Positions 31,476-44,636 are shown, counted from the stretch's first letter. The stretch is 64,000 bases of DNA from Ilyonectria destructans (GCA_020740775.1 JAHEWK010000001.1:6510001-6574000); one strand, 5' to 3'. The notes: generated by a model not told the origin, from the sequence alone. Numbers and translations: made by a program.

Positions 31476-32939
31476 CTACCAGTTTGGTTCAAACTGCTTA
31501 AACATGTGACAGAAGTTTTCCCGTTTGCAGTGGCCGCACTGTCTTCTCCGGAGCGGCTCTCCAGCTTTCCGCACAAACGGAGGCGATATGCCCAGCCTAT
31601 GATGCGCTCCGATCACCTCCTCTAGCTCACTTGGGAGTGGGTTGTCTCGGTCTAGAAATCTTTCACAACGTGAGCAAAGCCACAACCCGTCCTCTGTGTA
31701 TTCCTCACGTTTCCATGGCCGTGTCCATTGGGAAGCGCCGTTCGGGCCAGAAGTAGTCGACTTCAGCGAGGAAGGAGGTTTCGCGCCAGCGTCCTCCTTA
31801 GGCCTGAACGGTGCTGAAATTTGTCTGTTCTCAAGGTTGGTTTGCCCCTGGTTCGTCACTCTGGTTGGATTCGGGGCGGTATCATGAGCACTTGGCTGTC
31901 GGTCCTGGGATAAAAGTTAGCATTGTTCTGGTCTGTCTTCAGCTGTTTGAGCTGATCGCCGTGAGTAGAGTTGATTGAAATCGATCCACTGGGTATGTCG
32001 GGGGTTGAGGTTAAAATAACTGACTCTGCTCGTAGTTTCTGGAGAGGAGCCATCCAAGTTGCTAGTCCAACGAATTTCGCCGCCCAACATTTCGCCGTTG
32101 AACCACGAATTTTCTTCTCCCAGGGGAGGAACTATAGCGTCCACGTCCAGTGGAGGGAAATTGATAGGAAGTTCAGGCGATCTTGTGGGAGACGGGCGGA
32201 GCTGTGTATGTCTTGTTTGTCTTTCGTAGAAAAAGGTAGGTTGAATCGAATGATGCTGACCAGCCTGCGGGGGAAAATAAGTCACGAACCAAGTCTCATC
32301 GAAAAGATCTGCCAAAGGGTCATTATGGTCTATGAAAGTCTTTTCGCTGGATGTCGAAGAACCACGGGAGCTTCTGGTTTTGCATCGCGTAAGCTCGGGC
32401 AGACTTTCATTATCTGAGGAGGTGTCCAAATCCATGGGCGTTGTGAACTCTGGTTCATCTGAGGCTTTGGCCTTGATCCACAGGGCGGAATTAGAATCGT
32501 CATGGTTGATTGGTGGAAAGTAGTCCAAAGAGAGTTGGCCTTGGCCCATGGGAGGCGAAGCTTCGCCAAAGGGGTCGTCGGGGCCAAACGCACCAGCACC
32601 GCAAAATACATCTGTCCCAATCGGTGAATACACTGTGGGGCTTGTCACTTCCCGGTCTTGTTGGCTTATTGTAGAATAAACCGAGTGTGGATCCGTGTCT
32701 CCTGGGTTGTACGCTTCGGGATTCGGCATATCTTGGGGGACTGAATCAGAGTCGGGTTCGCGGAGTGTATAGACATCGTCTTCTCCCCATTCGCTGTCGC
32801 GAATAGATGGGGATGGTGGAGGTGGAGACTGAGGAGGTACAAGACGGGGTTCCTAGCCACTTCGGGGCGGCGATGGCCTTTCAGTTGCATCTTGTTCGTC
32901 GTCGCATTCAGAGTGCTTCGAGCGTTTGCTGGACCTCAT
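31476..32939 (-). CDS. Unrecognised protein with C-terminal double CxxC; 5' structure uncertain
   Basis: Main exons 32779..32025 and 31904..31476 join through a 120-nt intron (donor GTCAGT, branch CTAAC, acceptor CCCAG) that removes a TAA. Upstream, the same frame is open to a TAG at 32853-32855, beyond which an ATG at 32939 lies in frame. An 81-nt intron (32860..32780) would skip the TAG and give 420 residues, but its acceptor is purine-rich and weak. Translation may instead begin near 32729. The protein is acidic and Ser/Pro-rich, mostly disordered, ending in a compact segment with WLCSRC and RQCGHCKRENFC, a possible zinc ribbon. Function unknown; possibly DNA-associated. I do not recognise the family. 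Confidence 0.5.
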
Positions 32940-33603
32940 CTTTCGGGAGGGCGGAAATAACCGGATCGGAAGGCGGGATGAGAATGAACTAAATCGAATG
33001 CTCTTCGTGTGAGGTGAGTGTATTAATGAAAATAATACGGCGAATCGCAATGAATCAATAATGTTGAGAAGCGATGATGTCCAAGTGACTGTGCTTAGCG
33101 GTGTTTCAGTGTCGTGCGTAAATCACGAGAACACCAAAGCCATCACGTGCACTAATGGTAATGATTCACTGAATTATCAGAGGAAGGAACTCCGTGTTTG
33201 GAAACTCCAAAGGGCAGGTGACAACTCGATCTCTAGTCAATGGGTGTGAAATCGTCTCGGCAGTTTCCCGTACGTGGAATGGATATTCAGTTGCCAGCAC
33301 TCTGTGTTACTAGTTTCCGCCTTCAGAAAGCGACAGGAATTTAGCATCGAAACCTCGCAGTTGGCCGTGATGCCGTGCTACTGTTCCGGACCGGAGTAGC
33401 TTTTTCCCCGCATTCGAGAGGGGAAGGGGCACGTCTACCCTCGGGAGACATAAGAAGTTCATCCTCTAGCACAACTCATCCACAATAATTCTAGTCAAAA
33501 CATTTGCAAGCCGCCGATTTCTGTATTCTCAACAACTACCAGACACGTAGCGCAGTCCGCCAAACCCCGCTTCTTCAGTTAGGCACCACTACAGCATTTC
33601 AAC
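32940..33603. other. Divergent intergenic region before the NUDIX gene
   Basis: 664 bp shared by the minus-strand Cys-rich protein gene and the NUDIX gene. No coding signal. It would hold both promoters. Confidence 0.5.
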
Positions 33604-34460
33604 ATGTCAAAGGCGGCGAAAGTAGTTTCCGTCGAGCCACTCGTGAGTTTCGGCAGCAACATTCAACATAACTAACTGACTGAGTTTCTAGGACAACGCC
33701 GATGCCAAATGGATAAATCTCGTCAAGTGAGATCTCTCCCCAACTCGTGCCGCTCATAAATGTCGCAACCGTGAACACGGCTGACGCACGTATCACTAGG
33801 ATAAAATACGAAGACGACCATGGAAAGTCCCGAGACTGGGAAGGAATGCGAAGAAAGAGCCGCCCGAAGAATAGCGTCGTGGATGCCGTCCAAGTTGTGG
33901 CTCTTCTGCAACGACCGAGCGGTACCGAGGTGCTCCTGGAGAAGCAATTCCGCCCACCCACCGAGAAAGTTTGTATCGAGTTCCCAGCTGGACTGATAGA
34001 TGAAGGCGAAACTCCCGAGGAGTGCGCTCTCCGTGAACTCAAGGAAGAGACGGGCTATGTTGGCGAGGTTATCCCTGACCGCATTGGAGTGCGGCCAATT
34101 TTGATGAGTGGTAAGAAGTCCTGTCAGAGTTGCCGAACTATTGTCGCTAACAACGCTTCTTAGCTCCTGCTTCTTCTAGGTACACTTCTTCTGCCCTTGT
34201 CTCTCTATTCTCTATTCTTGGCTAACTTGTAGGACTGTAGCTCGACGACTTTCATGATCAACGTCAAGATTGATCCGGCGCGACCAGAGAACGAGAACCC
34301 TGTGACAGAGTTGGAAGACGGGGAGTTTATCGAAAGTTTTTGGGTTCCTTTGAAGGATCTATACGAGGCCTGTAGAAAGTTGCAGACCGAAGGATTTGCG
34401 ATAGACGGAAAGGTCGGTGCATTTGCTGAAGGTATTGAGGCCTCGAAGGTGTGGCAGTAG
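33604..34460 (+). CDS. NUDIX hydrolase, ADP-ribose pyrophosphatase type, five exons with a 16-nt microexon
   Basis: Exons 33604..33642, 33692..33726, 33800..34110, 34164..34179 and 34241..34460 sum to 621 nt, 206 residues. Joins give VEPL-DNADAKWINLVK-IKYEDDHGKSRDWE and LMSAPASSSSTTFMINVKID. The NUDIX box is intact: AGLIDEGETPEECALRELKEETGYVGE (G-x5-E-x7-REL-x2-EE-x-G). Overall length and the DAKW/VLLEKQFRPP/ESFWVPL context match fungal Ysa1-like ADP-sugar pyrophosphatases, which hydrolyse ADP-ribose to AMP and ribose 5-phosphate. Exon 4 is only 16 nt, and exon 5 has two acceptors 10 nt apart (TTGTAG, then CTGTAG); only the second keeps the frame. Confidence 0.85.
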
Positions 34461-37400
34461 ATTAATCTCTTCGCCGTGGGTATTATCAAAGGTTGCCTTT
34501 AGACTCAAAGCCCTTTGAGAGACCATGATATAAAGGAATAAGATATTTTTACCGACCCCATCTTCACAGAACACTGCCATCATGTTGGGAAACCTTGAAT
34601 AACGAGGGTAGTCCCGAGGGAACACCCGCTGCTGGTCCAACCCAAACTCGACTCGCTTGATCTTGTTGTCTCAACCAAACAAACCCGGTCGGTGACTCGA
34701 GTCTTTGAATCACGGACCTTCCGCACGGACGCAGTGTTCCTTAAGCGTGGTGACACAAACAACTTAGACGCAGCTAAGCGCTGAATTGCTGTCGGCCATT
34801 GTGCAGTCAAAGTGCACCACGTATTGTTCGCAGAAGCACGCTAGATTGTCGGGCCTGAGACTAGCACTGCACCTCGTTTTGGTTGTGGAAAGGTTACACG
34901 AAAACATCTGGAACAGGAACTTTGACATGTCTTGCAGGGTAGCCAGTACAATGAAGCTCACGTCGGCCAGTCGTGGTGATCAATTGGCTCCACGGTTCAG
35001 AATGAGGCCGTTGAAGCTCACATGCCCATGATGCGCCATGCTGTGGCATTCGGCCCGCCGGTCTGCTGGTCACGAGTTGCTAATGCGAGGAGCAAGCCCC
35101 TCGGTCTGATGGGTTTCGGAATGCTGCATGCTGCAGTCGGTCATCACCCAAGCCAGCCAACCTGCAGCAGGGCGGTTCATGGCCAATTTTAACGGGCAGA
35201 GGACATACTGCAGCTCGCCGAATTCGCGTGTTATAGTTAAGGTTACAATGACAGAATACTAGACCACGGAGCAATAGCCTCTGGCCTCAAAAGCGTGCTG
35301 CGGCCACCGAGGTAGGTGGCACCAATCACTCACCGAACCGCCATGGCACACACCCTCTTTGCGAAGAGTGGGCTTGATACTCTACTTTGTCCACGATCAA
35401 CGATGGTCTCAGAGAGGACGGCATCGACTATTCAAGGACATGTCAGAAAGGTAACGAGTCAGCTCCCACGTGCCCGGAGGCCCGTTACAGGTGAGATCCC
35501 GTACTTAGCGCATCCTCGGATACAGTAGTCGGGCTTGGTCAGCGTGGAAACAGTCAGAAGGGATGGAATTCTGATTGATCGAGTCATTGGGCGGCCTACG
35601 ACGCCGTACCCTTTGAGGGCCTCGTCACGATGGAGGGCGAGGCGGCACCGCATTGGCGCCAAGCCATGCCGATCAGGGTCCGGCCGCCATCCCTCAGCCA
35701 TCGCGACAGTCCCTCGTGCCCTCCTTTTCGGCTTTTGGGACTTTGGGCAACCGGTTCGACCTTGAAAGTGTCGAAACGAGGCTCGTTTAGTGTCGGAAAA
35801 CCGGTGTTCGGAGACTTGAGGCTCAAGGGAATCGTGATCCTCGCAGGCAACCGGGCTGATTCCGACGGCCTTGGATGCCTCGATGGAGGCGCGCGGGGTG
35901 CTTGGGGTGGATGCAATTCGCCAATGCGTCCCAGGGACTTCGCCTTATTTTTTTGCGACCCAAGGCGAGATGGTCCGAGACGTGTGCGTGGGTTGTCGCA
36001 AGTACTGGGGACTTGTGAGGCTGAAAGCTGTAAGGAGGGTCAGAGAGAAGAGTCAGACGAGCCGCGAGCGCTCACTAAGATGGCGAGTCGAGTCGAAGCC
36101 CCACTGCCACTGCACCGCTCACGGGTGGGCCGATGTCGTCTCTTGCGTGCCAGAAGGGGGATTGCCCAGAGGGGATTGCCCTCGACCAACCCCGGGATCT
36201 GCATTGTTAAGGGGGTGATTCCTCGTCAAAGTCTCCAGGGTCTGGGCCGGAGACTCTCCAGGTACCGTACAGTGTTTGCACCGTCTCTTCGGACCACCTC
36301 AGCCGATTGCAACCAGACCAACAGTTCTCCCAGCCCTGTCTACGACGCGCATTGCAGCATCCCAGCATCCCAGCATCCCAGCCTCTCGCGCTGTTGCCCT
36401 GATCACTTGCAGAGGCCATTACCCTTGTTGAAACGCTTTCAACCGCTCACGTTCATCTTACTCAACAGGCAGCTTCCCTCCCTGCCCCACGACCGCAGCT
36501 GCGGCAGCCTCGGACAATTGGTGGTGGATTGTCCAGCCGCTCGCTGCAGAATTGGGACATGCTGCGGTAAGCCGGGCTGGGGGAGATACCCACAAACAGG
36601 GTCTGGGCGGAGACGACCCCCGCACTGTTCGCCTCGTCCGCTAAAATGTACCCTGAAGACCCCTAAAATCCCAAGGACCCACCCAGACCTCCCTTCGATC
36701 GGCTGGCGAATCGGAGCCGTTGGGAGGCGCTATCAAAGGGTTGGGAGAAGGTCATCGCGATAACGGGATGATGCTGTGGAAGAAAAATCTTCAGATGGCA
36801 TTTGTTCTTTTTGAGTTGCCAATCATCCAATGTACTGTACTGGGGTACGTACTTGATTAGCCATCCAATTTGCCATCCATTCGCCGTCCGTCCACCCCGA
36901 TGGAAAGCCCCATTATGTCGGCAGCGGTGATCCCAGATTCGGCCCCCCCACAGCCCCAAGGACCGTCCTTTGGTTGCGGCTGAGCGGGCTCAATGGTGCC
37001 TTGGAGCCTGCCAACTTATCCGTGGAGAAGTTTAGCCGCAATTCCATTTCAACCTGCTAGGCTGACGGGACGGCAAAGAACAAAAGACCTCATAGAACTG
37101 GCGCGGCTCCGGTAGGCATCTGGGCGCAAGGACTTCGGAGACGCCAACGGGTTGGGGCGTTGTTGGGCCGCCCAGTCGGTGGCCATGCATGGCAATCACT
37201 CACCAACCAACGGCATGGCGTACACTTCGTACTCGCTCGAGGCGTACTACCGACGTAGTGCGGACATAATAGCACTGTACTGATGCATGGTGACCCTGGG
37301 GGAAACTGATAGTTCCCCTGCATGCGTGGTCATCCTTACCGGCTGCACAGTAACACTTGCACCGCTGCGCCAGTAAGGTAGACAGTCATCATGACAGTAC

Positions 37401-38071
37401 ATATGTCGTCGTCCAGTTCCAGTTCCATTCTGAGCCCGCCACTGCCTGTCTTAGCTTCCATGCCAAGGGAAAAGACCCTTGTCTTGTCTCACCCCGTTCT
37501 CCGCCATCCCCGGCCTTTCCACTTCGCCCGGCCCGCCTTGTGGCCCATGCCCCCTCATGGTACCATTCTAGTCATGCCGGGCCAAAGAGGTATCAGAGAT
37601 GGCTTCAATGCGGTGAGGTGAGCGAGCCGCAACCTTGAGCGTGCTAACGCTGCCTCGCCTGCGCATCCATCCCGTGTGGCGGCGATTCAGGCAGCCCATT
37701 GACTACCTAATGTATGTTCGTATCTCCGTAGTCCGTCCCGGCTCTGCACCACCCTATATAACCATCCCCCCTCCGAGCTCGCACCGCCATTTCTCATGAC
37801 TCTGTGACCGCCTCCGTCCTTGCACTGTTCTCTCTTCCCTCTCGTTTCCATCTCGTTTCCATTCCCTTTTCGTTACACAGCATTGGTCTCGTCCTTCTGC
37901 TTTTGCTGTACACTACCCCTCGGCGCGTCCCTTCGTCGTCTCTTATCTCGACCTTGGCGTTTCTGTCCACGCGACCCCCACCCAGTGCCTAGCTTTCTCC
38001 ATCCTCCCCAGATTTGTCACACCTCCTTCAGTTCTACCGCCTCTCTCCAGACGAAGAATCCCACCGCAATC
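34461..38071. other. Gene-free stretch of about 3.6 kb upstream of the calpain gene
   Basis: No gene accepted. A 377-codon open frame at 35630-36763 has Arg/Pro/Ser-rich, domain-free sequence and competing frames, so I read it as noncoding. A short GCATCCCA tandem repeat occurs at about 36356-36380. The last 500 bp hold the calpain promoter: a CTATATAA element at 37754-37761 and a short pyrimidine-rich leader. Confidence 0.45.
37754..37761 (+). promoter_or_regulatory. TATA box of the calpain gene
   Basis: CTATATAA lies about 310 nt before the start codon at 38072. A minimal upstream frame (ATG ACT CTG TGA at 37797) and pyrimidine-rich leader follow, consistent with a long 5' leader. Confidence 0.5.
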
Positions 38072-41000
38072 ATGCACGGATACAGCTCATCCGAGGAGTC
38101 GGACGACCCGCGTCGGCCTCGTGCGCCGCCAGCAACGACGACCACTACACAGGACCAGAAGAAGCGCAAGAAGAAGAAGCCCCCCCCTCAAAAGTCCATC
38201 AATCGCATTTGGAAGAAGTTCTCCAAGCGCAAGTTCCAAACTGCACTCGCCGTCCTGCCTTTTGATCCCGTTCAGCCCCCAGCCATCTCCAACCAGCCCA
38301 ATGAGCTGCTATCGGCCGGATATACTCGAGCTGCCGAGGAATGTCGGCGCAAAGTTGAAAAGATCATCAAGGAGTGCAAGCGGGTGAATATGCGCTACCG
38401 AGACCCTGGCTGGGACCTTGTAAGTCTTTACAACCACCTTCTACCAGGAATTGAGCGCGGTAACTGACAATTTTTATAGGATTGGGATCTCAAGTACGAA
38501 AAGGGCTACTGCCTGAACAGCTTGGGCGGGCAGAAGTTTGAGATTGGACGAACCACCCTGTTGAGCGCAAAGGCCAATGTGCCCAAGGCTGTGAAGCGAG
38601 TCCACCAAATCTTCGAAAACCCCACCTTTATGAAAGTCGTCGATGGAGGCGATTTGAAGCAGGGCGGTTTGGGCGATTGCTGGATCATGTCCAGCTTGAC
38701 GGCCCTCGCGAGTGTTGAAGACGGCATCAAGCGCCTATGTGTTGCCCATAATACGAGTAAGCCTATCCTGTCTGCTTTTAATACACCCTGCTAATCGTGC
38801 TTAGAAATCGGCATCTACGGATTCGTCTTTTACAGAGACGGCGAATGGGTCTACTCTATCATCGACGACAAGCTGTACCTCAAGTCTCCAACCTGGGACT
38901 CTCCCAGCATGCAGCGCGATCTGCTGCAGCAAATCGATCGCGAGGACGTTGAGAATGTGTATCGGAAAACCTATCAGACTGGTTCCAAGGCACTTTTCTT
39001 TGCCCAGTGCAAGGACCAGAACGAGACCTGGGTGCCCCTACTCGAGAAGGCATACGCCAAGGCGCATGGCGATTATGCCAGCTTGTCTGGCGGCTGGATC
39101 GGAGAAGGCCTGGAGGATCTGTCTGGTGGTGTCACCACGGAGCTCTTCACCTCTGATATCCTAGACACCGACGAGTTTTGGGAGAACGAAGTGTCGCGTG
39201 TGAACGAAGAGTTCCTGTTCGGCGCCTCCACCGGCCTCCTCGAGTATGGCTATGGCGACCGCAATGGCATCTCAGAGGGCCACGCATACGTCATCATGGA
39301 AGCCAGGACACTCAAGAGCGGCCAGCGCCTTGTCAAGCTTAGAAACCCTTGGGGCAAGGTTCGCAAGGGTCTCTGGGAGGGTGCATGGAGCGATGGCTCC
39401 AAGGAGTGGACAAGGGAGACGCAGGAGGAGCTTAACCACACATTCGGCAGCGACTCGGTCTTCTGGATCTCCTACGAAGACCTGATCCGCAAATACTCAC
39501 ACTTTGATCGAACTCGCCTCTTCCGAGACCCCGACTGGAGATGCTGCCAGCGATGGATCGGCGTCGATGTTCCATGGAAGGCCGAGTATCACGAGAAGTT
39601 TCACATCAAGCTGACCAAGGACTCGCCTCTTGTCATGGTCCTCTCCCAGCTAGATAAGCGATACTTCAAGGGTCTTCACGGACAGTACAGCTTCCGTCTC
39701 CATTTCCGCCTTCACTACCAGGAAAGCCCCGACGCCGAAGACTACATTGTGCGATCCCACGGCAACTACTTGATGGACAGATCCGTCTCGGTCGAGCTCC
39801 CAGACATGCCTGCCGGCAATTATGTCGTTTACCTCAGGGTAACAGGCGAGCGAGATTCGTCTCTTAAGTCCGTCGAGGAGGTGGTCAAGCGCGAGTGTTC
39901 GGAGCGGGTCGAGAACCAGAAGCTAGCTCAAGTCGGCTACGCCTACGACCTCGCCCACAGCAAGGCCTGGGACCACATGGACAAGGTCGTGAAGCTGCGC
40001 AACAAGAAGGAGCAGGAGAAGGCATCCGGCTGCCGTCAGAAGGAGCGTCGTAAGATGTGGGAAAAGAGGCACGCTAATCGCGAGGTCGCTAAGAAGCAGA
40101 CCGAGAAGAACAAGGAGAAGAAACAGCGACGACGCGAGGTGTGGGAGGCTGCCCAGGACGCCAAGGAGAAGGCTGAGGAAGAAGCCCAGGCCAAGGCTAA
40201 AGCTGAAGCCAAAGCTAAAGAGGAGCAGGAAGCCCAGGCCAAAGCTGAGGCTGAAGCTGAAGCTGAAGCAGTGGAAGAGAAGACTGCTGAAGCAAAGGCA
40301 TCCCATGACGACATATCCTCCGAAGAGAAGAAGTCGGAAGTGAAGCTTGAGGCTGAGGACGACAAGACGACTGAGGAGAAGCCCTCTGAGAAGTCGGCCT
40401 CAGAAGACAACGAGACTCCTGGCGTGGTCGACAAGGAGGATGGATCTGAGGAGAAGACCTCCGAGCAGCAGGCTGAGGATTCCGAAAAGTCAGACCCCAA
40501 GAACGTCGACGACTCCAATGCATCAGTGTCAACTAGCTCTCCCATGGACACTCCCAAGTCCCAGGATTCTTCAATCGATGTTTTGGCGGAGAAGAAGCAG
40601 GAGGTGCCACCTATCAGCGGACCTCCTCCTCCAGCGCCGCCGGCAGCCGCTGAAGTCGAGGAGCAGAACAAGCCGGCCGTTTCTCGTCCGGCGTATGATT
40701 CAGCAGGCGATTCCTCAGATTCACCGGTCGAAGACTGGGAAGAGCTCTATAGCAGCGACGACATGACTCGCAAGCCACGCATCACCCCTCAGCAAGCGCC
40801 GGCTCATCGTGACGACTACGACACGGAGGAGGAGAAGATGCCGGATCCGTGGAACGCCATCGGCATCATCGGCATCCGGGTCTACTCCAAGGACGAACGC
40901 CTTGAGCTTCGCACCGTCATGGAGGGCGGCGAGCTTCTCGAGGGTGGCATGGGCGAGAAGGGAGCTGCGGATCTGGACGATGCCCAGACAAATGCCGCGG

Positions 41001-41233
41001 GTGTGCGAGCCGAGGAGAAAGACGGCGCAGACACGGCAAAGATGGAGGGCGAGATCGCCTCGTACCCTCCCGTGATTCGGAAGGACGGCACCGAAATCGA
41101 CGTCGACGTCGAAGGTGAGGAGAAGAACTCGGCCATCAAGAGCCTGCTCCACATTGACTCCATGGACTCGACACGGATGAACACGCCCGAGCCAACTCCA
41201 CTGGAATCGGACAAGCGGCTCGAGCGGTCGTGA
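38072..41233 (+). CDS. Calpain-like cysteine protease with long charged C-terminal region, three exons
   Basis: Exons 38072..38419, 38480..38756 and 38805..41233 give 1017 residues. The peptidase C2 (CysPc) core is complete: catalytic C183 (QGGLGDCWIMSS), H368 (ISEGHAYVIM) and N389 (KLRNPWGK). A Lys-rich N-terminus (KKRKKKKPPPQK) may be a nuclear or membrane-binding patch. After the core (to about 540) comes a beta-rich calpain domain-III-like region, then a helical, highly charged Ala/Lys/Glu repeat (about 655-740), probably a coiled coil or single alpha helix, then a disordered acidic region, and finally a conserved-looking DPWNAIGIIGIRVYS segment. There is no EF-hand, so calcium dependence is not expected from sequence. 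It is distinct in layout from PalB. Confidence 0.9.
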
Positions 41234-42101
41234 GTACTAGACTAAAGAAGTCCTGGATATTAGTCCGGGTATTGGGATATTATGATGACGGAATGACTGG
41301 AAAGATTGCGTTTTCTTGCGACATTGAGGGGGGGGGGTGTTTTATTACAGGGTGCTTCAGGATTTCTCAGCTCTTACAGGATCGCAGGCGAGACGACATA
41401 CACGATAAAATGCATGACATACAGAGACGACCGATAGGATACAACTCAACCGATTTTAATGAATTTTGCGACGTCTACAATATTCCGTAGTGATTGAGTA
41501 AATGGATGAATTGTTGAAACCAAGAGCAAAACACACCGAAACGCCCAAAAACGCCTTGTCTCGTCGCCTGTCTCTCGCCGGTGTCGTCTGCTCCGAAAGT
41601 GGAGGCGGAGGCGCAGCCCGGCGAAACATGACGGGGAGCGCGAGGCCGCCACCAGCACGTCCACGTGCTATAAGTACGCGCTAAGTGGTGCGCTAACTCG
41701 GAGCGGATAGCGCTGGAGCAGCGCTGTAGGTACCGGTAGACGGTGCCGCGCACCGCGTTGGGGGTTGGAGCACAGAGGCGTCCAGCGGCGCGCAGGGGTC
41801 GATCCGGCAGCTCGTCATCTGCCTGGGCCTGGCGATAACGGACTCGCCAAAGGCGCCTTATCGTAGGTCGTCATCGCCTGCCTTGAGCTTGCTCTTCTTC
41901 TTCTTCTCCTTCATCCACCATCACGAGTCCTCGTTTGTGAGGCATCGCCGTAATCCTTTCCAACCACTGCGCCATCCCATACATTCGGCCTGCGTGATGT
42001 AGCCATGAGACCGCTGCACGCAACATCACAATCACCATAACGTCCCGCTTCACAGCCTGCGCACCTTCCCATTGTCTTAGTCCACGCGAACCATCATCAC
42101 C
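41234..42101. other. Intergenic between calpain and ATG17 genes
   Basis: 868 bp. The first part is the calpain 3' region (including a GGGGGGGGG run near 41331). The part near 42000-42101 is the ATG17 leader. No gene seen. Confidence 0.5.
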
Positions 42102-43725
42102 ATGGCTGCGTCCTCAGCCGCCTCGTTGCGTCGCAGCCACGGCTCGTCGGCCGCTTCATCCAAACACTCGCACTCGCACTCGCACACGCTCCCCTCTCAT
42201 GATGACGACCCCAACTCGCCGTCCATCTCCATCGATACCCTTGTGAACCATCTCCTGCTTGCCAAGCGATCGCTCTCCTCCATGACTCTTGTGCTGCGCG
42301 CAAACGAAATCGCAACCGCCGCGCAACAATCGCACGAAGATGTCGCCATCCTCGCCGCGCAAGCGGGCTTCCTGCAGACATCCATCCTCGACCAGGCCGC
42401 CATCCTAGTCAGACTCAGAAGGAGCCTGCAGGCCACATACGATTGGGGGAAGAAGGACTTCAAAACGCTCGTCAAGTCGATGGATATGGTTGATGGCGAG
42501 CTCGAGGGCACAATGGAGATGCTGAGAAGCACCGGCGTCCAGAGCGTCTTCCGCCCCAAAGGCGAAGAGAGGAGGAGCCTACTGCATTTCATTGACGAGG
42601 CGAGCGTGCACGGGATGCGGAATGCGATGAAGAAGAGCATCGAGGACTTACAGGTAGGACTCACCCACCATACGCTATCGCATCCAGACCGCTGACTCCA
42701 AAACACAGGGTATCCAGCAGTCATTTGATGGAGACTTGCTACGATTCGATACCGACATCCGAAACCTCAAGAAGATCATCGTCGAAGCACCTGCGCCTCT
42801 CCCCCACGACAAGGCAGATCCACTGAACCCCCCTTCGACCGAGCTATTAGAAAGTCTAATTGACCACTCGGCAAACATGGCGCAGCTTCTCGCCTCCCTA
42901 ACAACACACTTTGATATGTGCGTCACGGCTATCCGGACCACAGAAGGCGCAGTGGCCCTCGCCCGCCGAAGGGTTGCCGAAGTCACACAGTCGCAAGGCA
43001 GTGACGGCGTCTCCATCTCGGGTGTCATTGCGGAGCAGGAATCCAATGTGTCGGACCTCGAACCCAAAACCGCAAACGACCGTACCGAGATGCTCAAGGT
43101 GGTCGTACAGGACGCCGAAGAGGTAGATGATGTGGTGCAGGAGATCCAGGAGCGCCTTAGTGCGATGGAGCAGGAATTCGCCGTACTGCAGGATCAAACA
43201 GAACAAGCAAAGAAAGCATACACCGGCATGCTCGAGGCGTATGCCATGCTTGGGGAAATTGGGGATCGCCTGGGCGACTACCTAGCAGCTGAGGAGGACT
43301 TCAAGACGAGATGGGAGATTGAAAAGGAAGCCGTGTTTGGCAAGCTGCAGGAGATGAAGCAGATGAGAGACTTTTACGAGGGCTACGCCAGCGCGTATGA
43401 CAGTCTTATTCTTGAAGTTGAGCGAAGGCGAGCGGTGGACGATCGAGTCCGAAACATCTGGCGCAAGGCACAGGAGAACGTGGACAAGATGCTCGATGCC
43501 GATCGACAGTCGCGCGAGACGTTCCGACAAGATGTCGGCGAGTTCCTACCAACGGATCTCTGGGCCGGGATGCAAGGCTCTGTCAGACGCTGGGAAGTTG
43601 TGCCGATCAAAGATGACGGCACGATTGTTCCGGATGACGAGGAGGAACAAGGCCCCGCGTTGCGACGTAGCGTCGTAGAGGCAGCGAGGATAAGACTTGG
43701 CAAGGTGGCAGCAGAACCCAGGTGA
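42102..43725 (+). CDS. ATG17: Autophagy scaffold protein ATG17, two exons
   Basis: Exons 42102..42653 and 42709..43725 (55-nt intron; join [18 protein letters not shown]) give 522 residues. A His/Ser-rich N-terminus is followed by an almost wholly helical protein with the Atg17 family text ([69 protein letters not shown]). Atg17 is the dimeric, crescent-shaped scaffold that with Atg29-Atg31 and Atg1-Atg13 assembles the phagophore site in starvation-induced autophagy. Length and composition are typical of filamentous fungi. Confidence 0.9.
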
Positions 43726-44636
43726 AGAATGGAAGTGTGTAGGATTTATCTTGTCTTGATTAGTTTGGGATTGGTGTTTAGGGAAATCTGGATGGCGTCA
43801 GGGGTTCTACATCGTTGGCAACACGCTCGGCTGGCGGTAAGCTGAATATTGGTTAAGATAGCAAGCGAGGTGACTCTCTTTGGTTATGTATGTACTGTAT
43901 ATACTTGGAATCCAACCCAACTCTGTGGTACTCCGTCCCAGGCAATGTGACCCCATTTGCGCGTGCACATCCCCGCCATCCAATCCAACTCTTGGTGTTC
44001 TAGAGCGATCTCATTCTCCACCTCCACCTCCGCAGAGCTCAGGATGATCCCTGCCTCATCCTTAGTACAGTAGTTTATGCATGTTATTAACCCATCCTCC
44101 ACCCTCAGCTCCCAATTCCAAACACCCAGCGCCAGCCCTATCCACCCTCTCACAACCACCCACGAGCCAGCGGGCTACCGTACCCAGCCTTAGTTTGCAG
44201 CCACGCGACCCTCAATCTCGCTGGCGCACTGCTAGCGCCGTCCGCTCGGAGATTCTGAAGCACACCCTGGTATTTTTAGCCCAGGCCCGGGCTGTTTGAT
44301 ACGGCATGTAAAGCTGCGTGGTGGTGGTGCCTTCTAGATGGCGTCTTGCGGCTGAGGAGAGCCAGCGTGCTACGAGGAGATAAAGAGGCGTGGTGCGCCG
44401 ATATGTGGGAGGGGAGTGGCTTTCTGTGGAATTGTTCTGGGGTTTTGAATCAGCCAGGTTTTGAGAACGAGACAAGACGAGACGAAACAATTCGATACCC
44501 CTTGTTCTACCATTGGATATAGTCTTGCGGACCAACATCAATCCGTATTACATCCTAACGACCAACCCAACATCTCTCACAAGTCCCAACTCTGGAAATA
44601 ACACAAACAGCCAAAATTCACCACAAACTACACAAA
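43726..44636. other. Intergenic between ATG17 and a small membrane protein gene
   Basis: 911 bp with no gene-like frame. The last 100 bp are A-rich with an AT-poor start context typical of a fungal leader (ACAAAATG). Confidence 0.5.

Noticed and set aside
35630..36763. 377-codon open frame starting with ATG
   Set aside because: Arg/Pro/Ser-rich, no domain, no hydrophobic core pattern, overlapping competing frames in GC-rich promoter-like DNA. Long open frames arise easily in such sequence. Transcript data would be needed to revive it.
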